Shown: piece after piece, positions 1 to 8,703 of the stretch
Layout: each line of letters begins with the position of its first letter
How positions within the stretch are numbered: the stretch's first letter is position 1
Assembly: GCA_041392505.1 (NCBI GenBank)
Contig: JAWKLX010000015.1
Location: 1 to 64,000 of the forward strand
Source of the DNA: UBA6168 sp041392505
GTDB taxonomy: Bacteria; Bacteroidota; Bacteroidia; Chitinophagales; Saprospiraceae
DNA length: 64,000 bases
Reading direction: 5' to 3'
Notes under the pieces: generated by a model
What the model saw: only the letters and a program-made list of their open reading frames with translations
Databases searched by the model: none
Told to the model about the DNA's origin: nothing
Translations under genes and position numbers: made by a program

Positions 1-809
1 CCGTGCTCGATGCTCGTGACCCCAGCGATAATGGCCCGTTTCATACCCGCTTTGCCGTGGGCGTGGGCCGCCACGTGAAAGTTATAGTCCTTTGCTGCTG
101 CGATGATTGCGGCCAACTCCGCATCGTTGAACTGTGGGTTTTCACCAGAAGCGGCCACACTCAGCACCCCGCCCGTAGCAGTGATTTTGATGCAATCGGC
201 ACCGTTTTTATAGCGCTGCCGCACGGCTTTCCAAGCATCTTCCGGGCTATTCACGACACCTTCCTTCGGGCCGGGATCACCTTTTAGGTCATCCCGCACG
301 CCATTGGTCGGGTCGGCATGGCCGCCAGTAGTGGCCAGTGCTTTTTCGCAAGTAAAAATGCGGGGGCCTTTCACCCAACCTTTGTTAATAGCATTGCGGA
401 GCGAAACGTTGACGCCCGAACCACCGAGATCACGCACAGTTGTAAATCCTGCCAGCAGGGTGCGTTCGGCATATTGAGTGGCCTGCAAAGCCATGTCGGC
501 AGGGTTCATGCGGAAGCCTTCCTCATACCGTTTTGGATTGCTCTCCCCTTCGATATGTACGTGCATGTCCATCAGGCCCGGCATAACGGTTTGGTTTTTT
601 AAATCAATGATTGTTGCCTCAGCTGGTATCTTGGTGTAGCCTTTTTCAATGCGGGAAATGGTGTTGCCTTCCACAATGATCGTCATTTCCTTTTTGATGG
701 ATTGGTCGGTGCAATCAATAAGCTGACCACAGTGGAGGTATTTTATTTGAGCTTGGAGCATTAAGGGGAAAAGAAAAATGAGAAGAAGGAGTTGGGTTGC
801 TTTGTTCAT
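1..809 (-). CDS. Secreted amidohydrolase, imidazolonepropionase/prolidase-like (C-terminus beyond window)
   Basis: Read on the complement from an ATG at 807-809, the frame stays open to the window edge, so about 269 N-terminal residues are present and the C-terminus is missing. Residues 1-21 form a signal peptide ending in LQAQ. The metal-dependent hydrolase fold is shown by the HVH motif (about H83/H85 in GLMDMHVH), the following FTTVRDLGG strand, a lysine in CIKITATGG that fits the carboxylated-lysine position, and the HVAAHAHG and SIEHG histidine motifs. The family removes N-terminal or imide groups from peptides or related cyclic amides, usually in the periplasm; the substrate cannot be read here. 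The TIM-barrel C-terminal part with the last metal-binding Asp lies outside the window. Confidence 0.85.
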   Translation of the reverse strand, partial: MNKATQLLLLIFLFPLMLQAQIKYLHCGQLIDCTDQSIKKEMTIIVEGNTISRIEKGYTKIPAEATIIDLKNQTVMPGLMDMHVHIEGESNPKRYEEGFRMNPADMALQATQYAERTLLAGFTTVRDLGGSGVNVSLRNAINKGWVKGPRIFTCEKALATTGGHADPTNGVRDDLKGDPGPKEGVVNSPEDAWKAVRQRYKNGADCIKITATGGVLSVAASGENPQFNDAELAAIIAAAKDYNFHVAAHAHGKAGMKRAIIAGVTSIEH

Positions 810-855
810 CTTTGAAAATAATTTTCTCAAAGATTAAAATTTACCCCGCTATATC

Positions 856-1449
856 CTAATTTTTTATTTTCCCTATTTCAATCTCTGGCGAATTCCCAAA
901 CCCCAACATAGCATTAATTAATTTTAATTTTTTAAAAAAACGCAGGTCGGTCGGTTTAATATTTTCTTCCCGGATTTTTCCTTGTGCAATTAATTTTGCC
1001 CGCATGGTGCCGGGGAGTAGGGGAGTAGCCGGAGTCAGCCATTTTTCGCCATCATAAAAAACGAGGTTGGCGTAGGAAGTATCGGTGAGCAATCCGTTTT
1101 TTACAATAATAATTTCATCTGCCAAACTCTTATTTTTTAAATTTAACAACGCTGATCGGTCGGCATATTTAAAAGGGTATTCAATATTGTCGTCGATAAT
1201 TAATTCAATACTTTTTATTTTTTTTATTTGGTACGGGATAAATTCTATTTTTTGAATTTCGGCATTAAATAATATTCGGCATTTATGGACGGAGCGGGGC
1301 AGGTCGGCAGGTATTTTTATTATTTTTTTTAAATCAATTTTTTCAGCTTCGCCAAATAATTCTTTTCGGGTTTTGTTAAAGCGCTCGTTGTGCCAGTGGA
1401 TGTTTTCTATTCGGCGGTTGCAGGTGCGGATGGTTTCGAGCAGCAGCAT
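856..1449 (-). CDS. pabC: Aminotransferase class IV, 4-amino-4-deoxychorismate lyase-like
   Basis: This 197-residue protein has the small-domain motif NERFNKTRKELFG near the N-terminus, a YKYADRS-like segment (FKYADRS, about residues 93-99) whose Lys fits the PLP Schiff base, and the large-domain signature TDTSYANLVFYDG followed by TPATPLLPGTMRAKLI. These are typical of fold-type IV PLP enzymes. It lies 34 bp downstream of a pabB-type gene on the same strand, which supports the reading that it releases pyruvate from aminodeoxychorismate to give 4-aminobenzoate for folate. It is shorter than classical PabC proteins (about 270 residues) but common at this size in Bacteroidota. A D-amino-acid or branched-chain aminotransferase is the alternative and is less likely in this context. 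Confidence 0.8.
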   Translation of the reverse strand: MLLLETIRTCNRRIENIHWHNERFNKTRKELFGEAEKIDLKKIIKIPADLPRSVHKCRILFNAEIQKIEFIPYQIKKIKSIELIIDDNIEYPFKYADRSALLNLKNKSLADEIIIVKNGLLTDTSYANLVFYDGEKWLTPATPLLPGTMRAKLIAQGKIREENIKPTDLRFFKKLKLINAMLGFGNSPEIEIGKIKN

Positions 1450-1483
1450 TTTTAAAATTGTATTAAAAATAAATAGACCAGGA

Positions 1484-2501
1484 TTAAACCCTTGTCAAAT
1501 AAACCTTGTCGATCATTTCTTGGTATTCCATGATCGGGTCGCTAAAACAAGTGATGCCGCCACCGCTCCTGAAATACATCCCATTTTTGGTTGTTTCTAT
1601 AAAACGGATTGCCACGCCGCTGTCCAATTTTTCCCCATCAAAAAGCCCAACAATACCGGTATAAAATCCTCTTGGTTTTTTTCTGCCATTTCAATAATTT
1701 CCACCGTCTTTTTTTTTTCGGAGCGCCGCTGATCGATCCAGCGGGTAATAATTTTTAAAATATCACCCATTTTATTTTTCCAATTATCTGGCAAATCCCC
1801 TGTAATTTCTGAGCTAACCTGTAATAAATGTTTTCCGTTTGTTTTTATTTCGTCAATAAAACGAAAACGCTCCACCCGCACATTTCTTGCGACTTGGCTC
1901 AGGTCATTCCGCAACAAATCGACGATGGTATGGTGCTCGGCAGTTTCTTTTTGTCATTTAAAATTTGCTGTTGGGCGTTGGGCAACGATGCGTCAATGGT
2001 CCCCTTCATCGGATAGGTGCTGATTTTTCCATCAACCATTTTTACAAAGGTTTCTGGCGAAAAAAACGTGAATTTATTTTTATAAAAAACCTTGTATTTC
2101 GCTTGGCTTAAATAAAATATTTCCCGAAGGGAAAGGTCGGTGGAAATAGGCGTGGCGCAAGTGTAATTGACCAAATAACTGTCGCCGGCCAAGATGTGTT
2201 TTTTAACGAGATCAAAACCTTTTTGATATTGGGAAAAAGGGATCGGGTATTTTTGGAAATGCCAATTTTTTGGCAAAGGTGGAGTTTGGTTATAATTTTT
2301 AAATCCCTGGATATTAAATAAAATTTTTTCTTGCTTAATTTCATTCAAATTAAATACTTCTATTTTTTCATTTTTAAAATCTGCTAAAAAAAAGAAAGGG
2401 ATACTATCTGTGCCGAAATGATTCATTCGCTCCCAGACAATATCGTCCGGGGCATTTTTATTTGCAAATTGATTAATAATATTGGCTGGTTTGGTGCCCA
2501 T
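1484..2501 (-). pseudogene. pabB: Aminodeoxychorismate synthase component I (PabB-type), frameshifted
   Basis: The gene is recognisable over about 340 codons but needs three frame changes. An N-terminal block from 2501 carries the chorismate-binding start (SYLVNYTCATPI, YPMKGTIDAS). Near 1940 the frame slips; the neighbouring frame continues with HHTIVDLLRNDLSQ. Near 1750 and again near 1685 it slips once more, around PAGSISGAPKKK and RGFYTGIVGLFDG, which are the canonical active-site motifs. The last frame runs through FRSGGGIT to a TAA at 1484. The first slip fits loss of one G in a CTGGCC context and the others lie in or near A-rich runs, so consensus error is as likely as true decay. If intact, it would aminate chorismate for 4-aminobenzoate synthesis together with the downstream lyase gene. 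Confidence 0.8.
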
Positions 2502-2521
2502 TTTATTTCAGAAGACAGAAA

Positions 2522-2929
2522 TTAAAAATACGGTTTTAATTTTTCGACGAGAAACGCTGGAGCGGTCACAGTTTTGTTGGTGGCCATTTCAACAAAAGCC
2601 AACCTCACCGAGCCGCCATTGACGATTTTATTTTTTTCGTTAAATACTTCGACATAAAAAACGATGTCTTTATCGGGCATTTCCCGCAGGGACGTTTTGA
2701 TGGTCAATAACTCGTCGTATTTGGCTGGCCGGACGAACCGCATCTGTAATGATTTGACAGGCAACATGATACCTTCCACCTCTTCCATTTCCCGATAGGT
2801 GAGACCCAAGGAGCGCAACATTTCCACACGGCCAATTTCGTACAAATCGGCATAACGGCCATAATAGAGGTAGCCCATTTGGTCGGTCTCGCCATAGCGT
2901 ACCCGTTTTTGTGTTTCGTGTGAATACAT
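2522..2929 (-). CDS. Acyl-CoA thioesterase, YbgC/4HBT hotdog family
   Basis: The 135-residue protein is a single hotdog domain. The segment RYGETDQMGYLYYGRYADLYEIGR near the N-terminus holds the catalytic-type Asp (about D16) followed by the long central helix, as in 4-hydroxybenzoyl-CoA and YbgC-type thioesterases. VKSLQMRFVRPAKYDELLTIKT supplies the next strands. It would hydrolyse a short or aromatic acyl-CoA in the cytoplasm; the substrate cannot be inferred. It sits between arginine deiminase and pabB on the same strand with gaps of about 20 bp, so the four genes 4196-856 are probably co-transcribed. Confidence 0.85.
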   Translation of the reverse strand: MYSHETQKRVRYGETDQMGYLYYGRYADLYEIGRVEMLRSLGLTYREMEEVEGIMLPVKSLQMRFVRPAKYDELLTIKTSLREMPDKDIVFYVEVFNEKNKIVNGGSVRLAFVEMATNKTVTAPAFLVEKLKPYF

Positions 2930-2945
2930 GTTGAGCTATTAAAAA

Positions 2946-4196
2946 TCACTCCCGCTCCACCGGACACGTCATACAGTGCGACCCGCCCCGTGCCCTCGAC
3001 AGCTCGTTGGAGGGTAGATTGATGATTGTATTTTCAATATCGTTCACCTTGATTTTGCCCTCTTGAATATCCTTTAAAAGTTGCCGGGCATGAACGATCC
3101 GGTAACCCGCCTCCATAAATGCCTTTTCCGTGTGCGGGTTGCGGTCGTAAGTGATAGCCACTCCGGGTTTTAAGGCAACCAGGTTACAGCCGTCCGTCCA
3201 TTGCTCCCGTTCCTGATAGGGCGAAATACCTTCGCCACTGAGTACGAATTCCATTTTAGGGTTGATTTCATTGGTCAGGAAATCCCGGATAGAGTGGTAA
3301 AAAGTGGACGTGCCATTGTGGCGGTGCACCTCAACGTTGGAGGCCAACCCATCCAATACGATGGGCTTAAAGGCGACGATATGGTTGTTGTTGATCTGGG
3401 TAAAAATGGTATCGATGTGCATGTAAGAACGGTCTTTGGGGATATTGACCTGCACAATGTTTTTGATCACCTTCTTTTCAAACAGGACGTTTCGGAGCGA
3501 GTGGATGGCATGCTCGCTGGTGCGTTCGCTGTGGCCAATGAGCAAGTAATCCTTGTTGAGGATCATCATATCACCGCCTTCAATGGAGACGTATTCGCCC
3601 CGGCGAGAAGGTGGGAATTCTTCCACATGGTTCATGTTGATGACCCGACCTTCTTGCTTGAGATGGGCAAACATCGGATGCGACCAAAAGACAAACCTGG
3701 CCAAAAAATTCTCCCGGAAACGGGCCTCCTTTTCTGGTTTGGTGATAATAACGTGGTCGTTGACCGTGACGGCAATGTCGCGGGTGAAAATGAAATTGGG
3801 GATGGGGTCGAATAAAATGTGGTCCTCGCTCATGTGGCCTGTGATCAGTACATCGGCCAAGCGGTCGGGTGGGAGGTTGAGCAACATCGCTTTAGTGCTT
3901 TTGGGCAGCTCCTCGTATCCCATGATGAGGTCAATGACTTCCTCGGTAGTGGCGGGGTCTGTTTTGATGCAGTCTTCTACCAAGTCCCTGGTTTCCAGTA
4001 CATTACCTTTGCCGACAAAGGCTTCGAGGATACCCGTGAAAACGTCATGTTCTTCCTGCATTTGTGGCAGGTGGACGATGTCGTCGAACAACAGTTCTTC
4101 GGCACGTTTTGGCGAAATGCGGGCGATGCCCTCATCTGGTCGGTGGACAATCACTTTCTTGAGTCGTCCGATTTCGGATGATACTTGAATTGGCAT
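2946..4196 (-). CDS. arcA: Arginine deiminase
   Basis: The 416-residue length and motif order match arginine deiminase, which converts arginine to citrulline and ammonia. IGRLKKVIVHRP opens the domain. NFIFTRDIA holds the substrate-binding Asp, MNHVEEFPP is followed by EGGDMMILN, and SYMHIDTIFTQ supplies the catalytic His/Asp pair. The nucleophile lies in GGSHCMTCP at the C-terminus (Cys408 most likely). No carbamate kinase or ornithine carbamoyltransferase gene is nearby, so this is not a classical arc operon; a role in arginine catabolism or pH/ammonia handling is inferred. The gene begins just downstream of an inverted pair of short tandem repeats (4203-4374) that fills its upstream region. 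Confidence 0.93.
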   Translation of the reverse strand: MPIQVSSEIGRLKKVIVHRPDEGIARISPKRAEELLFDDIVHLPQMQEEHDVFTGILEAFVGKGNVLETRDLVEDCIKTDPATTEEVIDLIMGYEELPKSTKAMLLNLPPDRLADVLITGHMSEDHILFDPIPNFIFTRDIAVTVNDHVIITKPEKEARFRENFLARFVFWSHPMFAHLKQEGRVINMNHVEEFPPSRRGEYVSIEGGDMMILNKDYLLIGHSERTSEHAIHSLRNVLFEKKVIKNIVQVNIPKDRSYMHIDTIFTQINNNHIVAFKPIVLDGLASNVEVHRHNGTSTFYHSIRDFLTNEINPKMEFVLSGEGISPYQEREQWTDGCNLVALKPGVAITYDRNPHTEKAFMEAGYRIVHARQLLKDIQEGKIKVNDIENTIINLPSNELSRARGGSHCMTCPVERE

Positions 4197-4202
4197 ATTT
4201 TA

Positions 4203-4374
4203 ATGGTGATCGGTAAATGTTGAATGGTAAAAGCTGGAATAGCAACCATTTTTTACACTCGCCAAATCAATTTGGTTAGGTATTTTAATTTTTCTTTTTT
4301 GTGCTTGCTCTTTGGCAAAACTTGTTGTTTATGTGTGGTCAACATTCACCTCCCAACATTCACCGCTCACCACT
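4203..4374. repeat. Inverted pair of degenerate short-period repeats upstream of arcA
   Basis: The left arm (4203-4232) is made of imperfect units like GGTGATC/GGTAAAT/TGAATGGT. The right arm (4335-4374) is built from ATTCACC/ACATTCACC/GCTCACCAC units, which are their complement. The two arms could pair across a roughly 100-nt AT-rich loop. It belongs to the class of inverted repeat pairs seen at many other gaps in this window. Confidence 0.6.
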
Positions 4375-5494
4375 AAACAATCTTTTCTATCTCATAAATC
4401 GAATTGATCTTTCCGGCAAATATGCAATAAAAATCAGGCTTTTCGTGCAGGCGGCTGATTTCCGTCGGACGGCCATCATCAATGAAGTTGGCTTTGAGTT
4501 TTGACTTGATGGTGAAATACGAAGTCAGGTAATTTAATTGTACTTTATCGGCATAATAGCGTTGCATCTGCCCGATCATTTTCCGGTAATTGGAGCGGGG
4601 TTTTGCTTCGCAAAAATTGCAAATGGATGTAAAATCGGGGGTGCAATCGGTGTTTATCCGTTGGCAGTCGAAATGCGGTAAATTGTCGTAGCTCACTTTG
4701 TGATGCGTATAGGCAACGGAAGAGAGAGACAGCAACCCCGATTTTCCGTAAGGCATCACAGATCCAAATTGGCCGTCCATCACCGTCAATCCGACATCTT
4801 TCAATTGGGGGGAAGTAATGAAAGCAATTTCGGATATTTCGTGCATCAATTGAATGTCCGGTACGCCAAATTGTCGGTTCACGGCGTTGCTGCCAGAATA
4901 GGTGGCATTGATAGCGGCGCCCGTTTTTAAACTAATTAAATTATTTTTTTCGAGGTTTTCTAAATTGATTTCCCATTCCTCTTTTCCCTGCGCCACATGA
5001 TTTATTTTATGAAAATAAAAGACGTCGATATTTTTTTCTGCCTTTATTTTTTGCTTATAAAATTCACCGATTAAAATAGGGTCAAAAGAATATTCAATGG
5101 TAGAATACAGCGCCTCCAAGCGGTCGTAATTAAATAATGGGTGGTCGTAAACCCGCTCACATTTAATATCAATAAATTGGCAGAACCGCTCAAATTGTGC
5201 AGCGTCGGTTAGACTGCTGTATTTGTCGATGGCGTAATATTTATCGAAAGAGAAATTAATAAAATCCCGATGCTCTTCGGTAAACCGTTTTTTATTGTCA
5301 TCGCTCATGCGGGCAGTAGCAACACTGCGGGGATAATGATAACCTCCGTGCAGCCGGGCCTGATTGACAATGCTGGCCTTTTTAAATAATTCTTTTTCTT
5401 TTTCGACAATGGCTATGCGGTGGCCTTTGCGGGCCAGGTACAACGCCGCATAGCAGCCGAATATGCCGCCACCAATAATGGTAAAATCGTATTT
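4373..5494 (-). CDS. FAD-dependent oxidoreductase (DAO-like) with no clear ATG
   Basis: The reading frame encodes a Rossmann start YDFTIIGGGIFGCYAALYLA followed by RKGHRIAIVEKEKELFKKAS, a complete GxGxxG dinucleotide-binding motif with the acidic residue at the end of the second strand. QARLHGGYHYPRS follows. A flavin-dependent dehydrogenase or oxidase of the glycine-oxidase/L-2-hydroxyglutarate-oxidase type is likely; the substrate is unknown. A TTG at 5441-5443 would cut off the GGG motif, so the true start must lie at about 5494 or further upstream, yet no ATG exists there: the codons run straight into a 7-nt tandem repeat. Either a non-ATG start is used or the start was lost. It precedes, on the same strand, no further gene until the arcA upstream region, and follows the aldo/keto reductase. 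Confidence 0.75.
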   Translation of the reverse strand, partial: KYDFTIIGGGIFGCYAALYLARKGHRIAIVEKEKELFKKASIVNQARLHGGYHYPRSVATARMSDDNKKRFTEEHRDFINFSFDKYYAIDKYSSLTDAAQFERFCQFIDIKCERVYDHPLFNYDRLEALYSTIEYSFDPILIGEFYKQKIKAEKNIDVFYFHKINHVAQGKEEWEINLENLEKNNLISLKTGAAINATYSGSNAVNRQFGVPDIQLMHEISEIAFITSPQLKDVGLTVMDGQFGSVMPYGKSGLLSLSSVAYTHHKVSYDNLPHFDCQRINTDCTPDFTSICNFCEAKPRSNYRKMIGQMQRYYADKVQLNYLTSYFTIKSKLKANFIDDGRPTEISRLHEKPDFYCIFAGKINSIYEIEKIV

Positions 5495-5536
5495 TAATTG
5501 ATAATTGATAATTGATAATTGATAATTGATAATTTT
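5495..5536. repeat. Tandem 7-nt repeat (AATTGAT unit) at the 5' end of the FAD oxidoreductase gene
   Basis: About five near-perfect copies of AATTGAT lie head to tail exactly where the start codon of the oxidoreductase gene is expected. A change in copy number would alter the distance or frame of upstream codons, and each added unit shifts the frame by one. Confidence 0.8.
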
Positions 5537-5600
5537 TTGTTCCTTGGGATTTCGATCAGTTTTGCCTTAGAAGTTTTGATTTAACTATTTAATTATTGGA

Positions 5601-6515
5601 TTATAATTTTTTAAATAAATCCGAATAATCCATTTCCTGCAAAAGCCTGTGATAACGGATGTTTTCCCGTATTTGCTCCACTTTAGAAGTGCCCAATAAA
5701 ATGCCTGATACATCTTTGTGGTAAAAGGCATTGATCATTCCTACTTGGTAAAAGGCAGTGATGGGTGGTTTGTTGGTTGTTAAATTAAATTCCGAAATTA
5801 TTTTTTTTATTTTTTGTAAAATAGGTGGCTCGTTGTCAATATTTCCGCCACGGGTTTTTAGGGTGCTTTTTTCAGAGTAATTATCCGCATTTAATTTTAA
5901 TCCACCCGCATTGATACCATAAGTGATGAACCGGGGCTTTCCGTGAAAATCTGCATATCTGTGATAGTCGGAATAAATGATGTTGTGTTTTATTTGGATT
6001 AAAAAATCAAGATTCCAATTTTTATTTAGTTCAAAATATAAATCGGGCCACTTAATTCCTGACAAACCAATTTTAAATCCGCTATTTTTTAAGGTTAAAA
6101 ATGCTTCCAGTGTTTTATTTATTTCCTCGGAATTTTCCCGGTTGTCCCAATGCACCATTATGGTTGCTAAATTATTTTTAAATAAATGCCGGTATTCATC
6201 AGACATCATTAAAACAAAAGATTTTGTCAAAATATGTTCTGGGGTAAATAAATTATTGACACTGCCGATTTTCATCATGACTTTCAAATCATCAATGCCG
6301 TGGGTTTTGATCCATTCCAATAAAATATTTTCAGCTAAACGGAAATGCGCCGGGTTTTTATCAATAGGGTAGTTGGTAGCTGTATCCACTTGCCTGAAAC
6401 CTTGGGCGTACCATTCGTCAAGCAGTGCAAAAGCAGTTTCCTTGTTTGTGTTCCATCCCCACATGGCGGTGCCAAGGATCAGATCAGGAAAAATATGTGA
6501 TTGATTATTCATCAA
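5601..6515 (-). CDS. Aldo/keto reductase family protein
   Basis: The 304-residue protein reads as an aldo/keto reductase barrel: ILGTAMWGWNTNKETAFALLDEWYAQGFRQVDTATNYP at the N-terminus carries the catalytic-type Asp and Tyr; KVMMKIG supplies a lysine, MVHWDN the His, and ISGILLGTSKVEQIREN-like sequence (SGILLGTSKVEQIRENI) forms the C-terminal NADPH-binding end. Family members reduce aldehydes or ketones in sugars and other carbonyl compounds. Position between an FAD oxidoreductase and a glycosyltransferase on the same strand suggests a surface-sugar or lipid-linked saccharide pathway, but this is inference. The segment is rich in TTA, ATT and AAT codons, unlike the glycosyltransferase gene beside it. 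Confidence 0.85.
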   Translation of the reverse strand: MMNNQSHIFPDLILGTAMWGWNTNKETAFALLDEWYAQGFRQVDTATNYPIDKNPAHFRLAENILLEWIKTHGIDDLKVMMKIGSVNNLFTPEHILTKSFVLMMSDEYRHLFKNNLATIMVHWDNRENSEEINKTLEAFLTLKNSGFKIGLSGIKWPDLYFELNKNWNLDFLIQIKHNIIYSDYHRYADFHGKPRFITYGINAGGLKLNADNYSEKSTLKTRGGNIDNEPPILQKIKKIISEFNLTTNKPPITAFYQVGMINAFYHKDVSGILLGTSKVEQIRENIRYHRLLQEMDYSDLFKKL

Positions 6516-6601
6516 AATAAATAGACCTAATTATAAAACATTTTGCAAAAGCCGATAAACCAAAACACCGTTGCACCTGTAAACCGCACCAAATTTATTG
6601 G

Positions 6602-7318
6602 TTACACTTTCTTTTTCTTCAAAGCTTTCATGTCGGCAATATACCGCTTCGCCAATGGGATCACCTCGACCCGGCTGCTGCTCACATCGTCCGTCCATTG
6701 TACGGGCAATTCCAGCATTTTCAAACCCTGCCATTCGGCGACCGTCAATAATTCTGTGGAAAAAAACCAACCGTCGTTGTCGGCGCCGCCAGCTAAAAGT
6801 TGGGGAAAAACCGATCGCTTGAGCCATTTAAAACCACACATGCCATCGGAGAATTTTACGTTCAGATAGGTTTTTAGCAGCCAATTAAACCCTCTGGAAC
6901 TGATCTCCCGTTTCAACGTACGGCCGATCACTTTGGATTTTGGGTGCAGGCGGGTAGCATAAACGAGATCGTAGCCGCCTTGGGCGATGGCTTCATACGC
7001 TTCCAAAAAATGCGGTAAATCCGTCGCCAAATCCAAATCCATATAGCCAACCATATCCGCCTCGGACTGCCCCCATGAGTGCTTCAGCGCCAGCCCGACC
7101 CCTCTGCGTGGAACGGTTAACGGCACTACTTCAGGGTGTTTTTTCGCAATGTTTTCTGCTATTTCAAAGGTTCGGTCGGTCGAGCCGTTGTCGGCGATAA
7201 CTATCCGCCATTGGCCTTTTTCGGGAAAATGTTTTTGCAGAAATGCATGCAGTGCCAGCACCTGCCGTTCGAGCGTCGGTTCTTCATTGAGGACAGGGAT
7301 GGTAACGTCGAAAGTCAT
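6602..7318 (-). CDS. Family 2 glycosyltransferase (dolichyl/polyprenyl-phosphate type)
   Basis: The start at 7318 (MTFDVTIPVLNEE) was preferred over an in-frame ATG at 7429 because the additional 37 codons translate an intergenic repeat tract. Motifs of a GT-A enzyme are clear: PVLNEEPTLERQV, IADNGSTDRTFE, VPRRGVGLALKHSW, the DxD motif in GYMDLDLATDL, then DGMCGFKWLKR and the acceptor region DNDGWFFSTELL. These match ALG5-like transferases that load a sugar onto a polyprenyl phosphate at the inner membrane. It ends KALKKKKV with TAA; the same frame continues after the stop for 23 hydrophobic codons (NLVRFTGATVFWFIGF) to a TAG at about 6531, so a C-terminal membrane tail may have been lost or mis-sequenced. 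Confidence 0.87.
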   Translation of the reverse strand: MTFDVTIPVLNEEPTLERQVLALHAFLQKHFPEKGQWRIVIADNGSTDRTFEIAENIAKKHPEVVPLTVPRRGVGLALKHSWGQSEADMVGYMDLDLATDLPHFLEAYEAIAQGGYDLVYATRLHPKSKVIGRTLKREISSRGFNWLLKTYLNVKFSDGMCGFKWLKRSVFPQLLAGGADNDGWFFSTELLTVAEWQGLKMLELPVQWTDDVSSSRVEVIPLAKRYIADMKALKKKKV

Positions 7319-7320
7319 TT

Positions 7321-7476
7321 GTTTAATGGTGGATGGTAAACGGTGAATGGTAAATTTGGGGATGCGCAAATATATTCCTTCGGATGATTTTACTGGCTTA
7401 GGTTCAAGTTTGTTTAAATAATTATCCATTTTTGCGATTCACCCCATTCACCATTTACCATTCATCATTTACCGAT
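7321..7476. repeat. Inverted pair of 7-nt-period repeats in a divergent promoter region
   Basis: The left arm (7321-7350) reads in units of GGTGGAT/GGTAAAC/GGTGAAT/GGTAAA. The right arm (7437-7476) reads ATTCACC/ATTTACC/ATTCATC/ATTTACC. They are mutual complements and lie at the two edges of the region between the minus-strand glycosyltransferase start (7318) and the plus-strand gene start (7483). Confidence 0.75.
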
Positions 7477-7482
7477 AAAATT

Positions 7483-8154
7483 ATGGCCTTCGATTTCAAA
7501 AAAATCAAATCCCTGTTTGTGGTAGAAGAGGCGAACCTGAACGCAAAACAGGAAGCCCCCGCAAAAAAAGGAAAAACGCCAGCACCTGCTGATCCGAAAA
7601 AAGCAGCAACCCCAGCACCCGCTGCAGGGGAGCCAGGGAAGGTAACCCCCAAGTTTACTGAAATTTTGTTCCATGCCTTGGAAAAAAGTAACCTGCCCGG
7701 GGTGGATTATTTGGAATACCGGCAGTCGTTGCTTTCGCTGGAAAAAATGCCGATGGAGGAAAAGGTGCGCTACCAATCAGCTTTTGCCATGGCGCAGGCG
7801 ATGGGTGCTACCCCACAGAAATTGGTGGAGTCGGCTGCGCATTATGTGGATGTGCTGAAAGGGGAGGAAGCAAAATTTGAGCAAGCGCTGGCCAACCAGG
7901 AGGCTTCCAAAATACAGGGGCGGAGGCAAAAGATAGACCTATTGAACAGGGCCATTCAAGAAAAAGCAGAGCAGGTCAAAAGGTTGACCCAAGAAATGGA
8001 GCAGCACCATCAAGAAATGGAAAAGCTGCAACAGGATATCCACGAAGCCACCGCCAGTATGGAAACGACCAAGAACAATTTTTTGGCTTCCTACAATTTG
8101 CTCGTTTCACAAATTTTAAAAGACGTGGAGAATATGAAGAGTTATTTGAAATGA
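7483..8154 (+). CDS. Cytoplasmic coiled-coil protein of unknown function
   Basis: The start MAFDFKKIKSLFVVEEA at 7483 was chosen over an ATG at 7432 because codons before it translate the repeat arm. The 223-residue product has a short N-terminal motif, a low-complexity Ala/Pro/Lys linker (about residues 22-52), a predicted helical domain (FTEILFHALEKSNLPGVDYLEYRQSL onward) and a long C-terminal coiled coil (about 125-205, rich in Q, E and K). No signal peptide or membrane segment is visible. I do not recognise a named family. It is followed on the same strand by a PspA-like membrane protein and an SBP-OmpA fusion, so a scaffold role in an envelope complex is a reasonable inference. Confidence 0.8.
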   Translation: MAFDFKKIKSLFVVEEANLNAKQEAPAKKGKTPAPADPKKAATPAPAAGEPGKVTPKFTEILFHALEKSNLPGVDYLEYRQSLLSLEKMPMEEKVRYQSAFAMAQAMGATPQKLVESAAHYVDVLKGEEAKFEQALANQEASKIQGRRQKIDLLNRAIQEKAEQVKRLTQEMEQHHQEMEKLQQDIHEATASMETTKNNFLASYNLLVSQILKDVENMKSYLK

Positions 8155-8253
8155 GTTCTCAGTCTTCAGTTGGCATTTCGGCAGTCGGCAGTTCGCAGTT
8201 CGCAGTGGTCTGACTGCCGAACTGAGAACTGATGACTAAGAACTGATGACAAT
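8155..8253. repeat. Inverted 7-nt-period repeats downstream of the coiled-coil gene
   Basis: Units of CGGCAGT, TCGCAGT and TTCAGTT on the left are answered by GACTGCCG, AACTGAG and AACTGAT units on the right, with almost no loop, so the whole segment can fold into one hairpin directly after the stop codon of the preceding gene. It may act as a terminator or stabiliser, but no T-run follows. Confidence 0.65.
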
Positions 8254-8369
8254 TAATCTTTTTAAATATTGGTTTTGTCGTTGTAGGATAGGTGTTTGAT
8301 AGAGAAAGGATTATCCTTGCGAGCAGGGAAACAATAGGGGGCTTTATTAGGGCTATTAAAAATCTTTTA

Positions 8370-8544
8370 GTACCGGTCAAATAATAAGTTCACGATTTTA
8401 GGGTAAATTATTTTGATCTCTTTAGATTTACTTTAAAAGAAGGAGTAATGTTGATCCCGAAGTAAATTCGGGATAACTGATTTTAAAGTAAAAATAAGGT
8501 CAAAAGAATTAGCGTAAAACGGGAAGTTATTATTTGACCGTTAC
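8370..8544. repeat. AT-rich MITE-like palindrome, TIR GTAMCGGTCAAATAATAA
   Basis: The ends are inverted copies differing at few positions, and complementarity continues inward through TTTTGA and TTTACTTTAAAA blocks to a central TCCCGAA/TTCGGGA hairpin. No ORF of note lies inside. The 549-bp gap 8155-8703 otherwise holds the repeat pair above and no gene. A TAAATTTG box at about 8551-8558 could be a distant -7 element for the next gene. Confidence 0.7.
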
Positions 8545-8703
8545 TTAAGGTAAATTTGCGGAGCAATGCAAAAAATAAAAAGGATGTCCTAAAAGTAGCC
8601 ACTTGCTTTTTGAGTTCGTCCAACCCTTTTTTGCATCAGGCACTGGGAGCTGAAAAACATGGGCTTTCATCAATTTAAATTTTACTATCTATTTCAAATA
8701 TAA

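Noticed and set aside
3201..4188. Long plus-strand frames opposite arcA
   Set aside because: They are antisense shadows of a highly conserved gene and have no start signals or family match.
6531..6827. 98-codon minus-strand ORF overlapping the glycosyltransferase end
   Set aside because: It lies in another frame of a well-conserved gene and has Arg-rich, non-protein-like composition.
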